Origin: Candidatus Fraserbacteria bacterium RBG_16_55_9
GTDB lineage: Bacteria > Bipolaricaulota > Bipolaricaulia > RBG-16-55-9
Length of the DNA stretch: 5,842 nucleotides
Reading direction: 5' to 3'
Assembly (NCBI GenBank): GCA_001778455.1
Contig: MFGX01000059.1
Coordinates: 1-5,842, forward strand
The position numbers and the translations under genes were made by a program. A model generated the notes under the pieces. The model had not been told where the DNA came from, did not search any database, and saw only the letters and a list, made by a program, of their open reading frames with translations. Below, piece after piece: positions 5,636 to 5,842 of this stretch (positions are counted from its first letter, which is position 1; the number at the start of each line of letters is the position of its first letter).

Positions 5636-5842
5636 TTGCGCGTTCGTGTGGAATTTCTTGCTCTAAGTTCACCTGTGCGCTTGCCCTTGAACTACAATTA
5701 TCATCTCACTTCACTCATCTATAGCCTGCTACAGCGCTCGTCCAGAGATTATTCGACGTTTCTTCACGACGAAGGGTATCGCGTGGGGGCAAAGCGCTTC
5801 AAGCTCTTTACGTTCTCGCAGCTTCATTTCGAGAGATTTCAA
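5636..5842 (+). CDS. cas6: CRISPR-associated endoribonuclease Cas6, N-terminal part (runs off right edge)
   Basis: The 69 visible codons match the first ferredoxin-like domain of Cas6, which cuts the CRISPR precursor transcript within each repeat to release crRNAs. A first beta strand Arg-Val-Arg-Val-Glu-Phe is followed by Leu-Pro-Leu-Asn-Tyr-Asn-Tyr (16-22), then the helix ending Ser-Leu-Ile-Tyr. Phe-Leu-His-Asp-Glu-Gly (42-47) and Arg-Phe-Lys-Leu-Phe-Thr-Phe (54-60) come next. Aligned by eye with Pyrococcus Cas6 (Tyr31, His46, Lys52), the catalytic trio would be Tyr29, His44 and Lys56, all present. The TTG at 5636 is chosen because an in-frame TGA lies 15 nt upstream and later GTG or TTG codons would cut the first strand. 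No good Shine-Dalgarno is seen (AAGGA is 15 nt away), consistent with coupling to the upstream gene. Cas6 serves type I and type III systems; the type cannot be told here. Confidence 0.88.
   Translation, partial: MRVRVEFLALSSPVRLPLNYNYHLTSLIYSLLQRSSRDYSTFLHDEGYRVGAKRFKLFTFSQLHFERFQ

Noticed and set aside
5223..5672. A 149-codon minus-strand open frame opposite the membrane protein and cas6 start
   Set aside because: It overlaps the recognised Cas6 N-terminus and the hydrophobic membrane frame, has no family motif, and its composition looks like a reverse-strand shadow.
5085..5842. CRISPR repeats near cas6
   Set aside because: I looked for 24-37 nt direct repeats with regular spacing and saw none inside the window. 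An array, if present, must be to the right.

Overview
The window looks like bacterial chromosome. Most genes have Shine-Dalgarno sites (GGAGG-like) and sigma70-type promoters are recognisable. The rotary ATPase is nevertheless of the archaeal/vacuolar (A/V) type, as in scattered bacterial lineages such as Deinococcus-Thermus, Thermotoga relatives, spirochaetes and Bipolaricaulota/Acetothermia-like groups. The TPR and GNAT families look bacterial. A thermophilic or anaerobic uncultured bacterium would fit, but the exact lineage cannot be fixed from the sequence alone.

Layout. Positions 1-2740 (minus strand) hold the first part of an A/V-type ATPase operon in the order H, I, K, E. These are the peripheral-stalk subunit H (2740-2372), the membrane stator subunit I (2365-404), the rotor-ring subunit K (370-35) and the first nine codons of subunit E (27-1), which runs off the left edge. 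A good promoter (TTGATG, 17 nt, TATATT) lies at 2838-2810. The divergent intergenic region 2741-2881 separates this operon from a plus-strand GNAT acetyltransferase (2882-3430). That gene converges, with only 7 bp between stops, on a minus-strand exported TPR protein of 548 residues (5084-3438).

The second divergent intergenic region (5085-5184) holds two back-to-back promoters: an extended -10 promoter for the TPR gene, and a plus-strand promoter (TTGGCA, 17 nt, TATACT) with a perfect 10-bp palindrome in its spacer. The plus-strand promoter and a strong Shine-Dalgarno lead to an ATG at 5185 that is out of frame with the following hydrophobic reading frame. Adding one G to the GGGG run at 5187-5190 would give a continuous 149-residue, probably two-helix membrane protein ending at 5633. 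The intact part annotated here is 5304-5633.

Two bases after its stop, a TTG-initiated gene begins that I recognise as the N-terminus of Cas6, the CRISPR RNA endoribonuclease. Its predicted catalytic Tyr/His/Lys are all present, and it runs off the right edge. The right side is therefore the start of a CRISPR-Cas locus, with an unrecognised small membrane protein placed in front of cas6 and apparently translationally coupled to it. No CRISPR repeats, tRNAs, rRNAs or mobile elements are visible inside the window.
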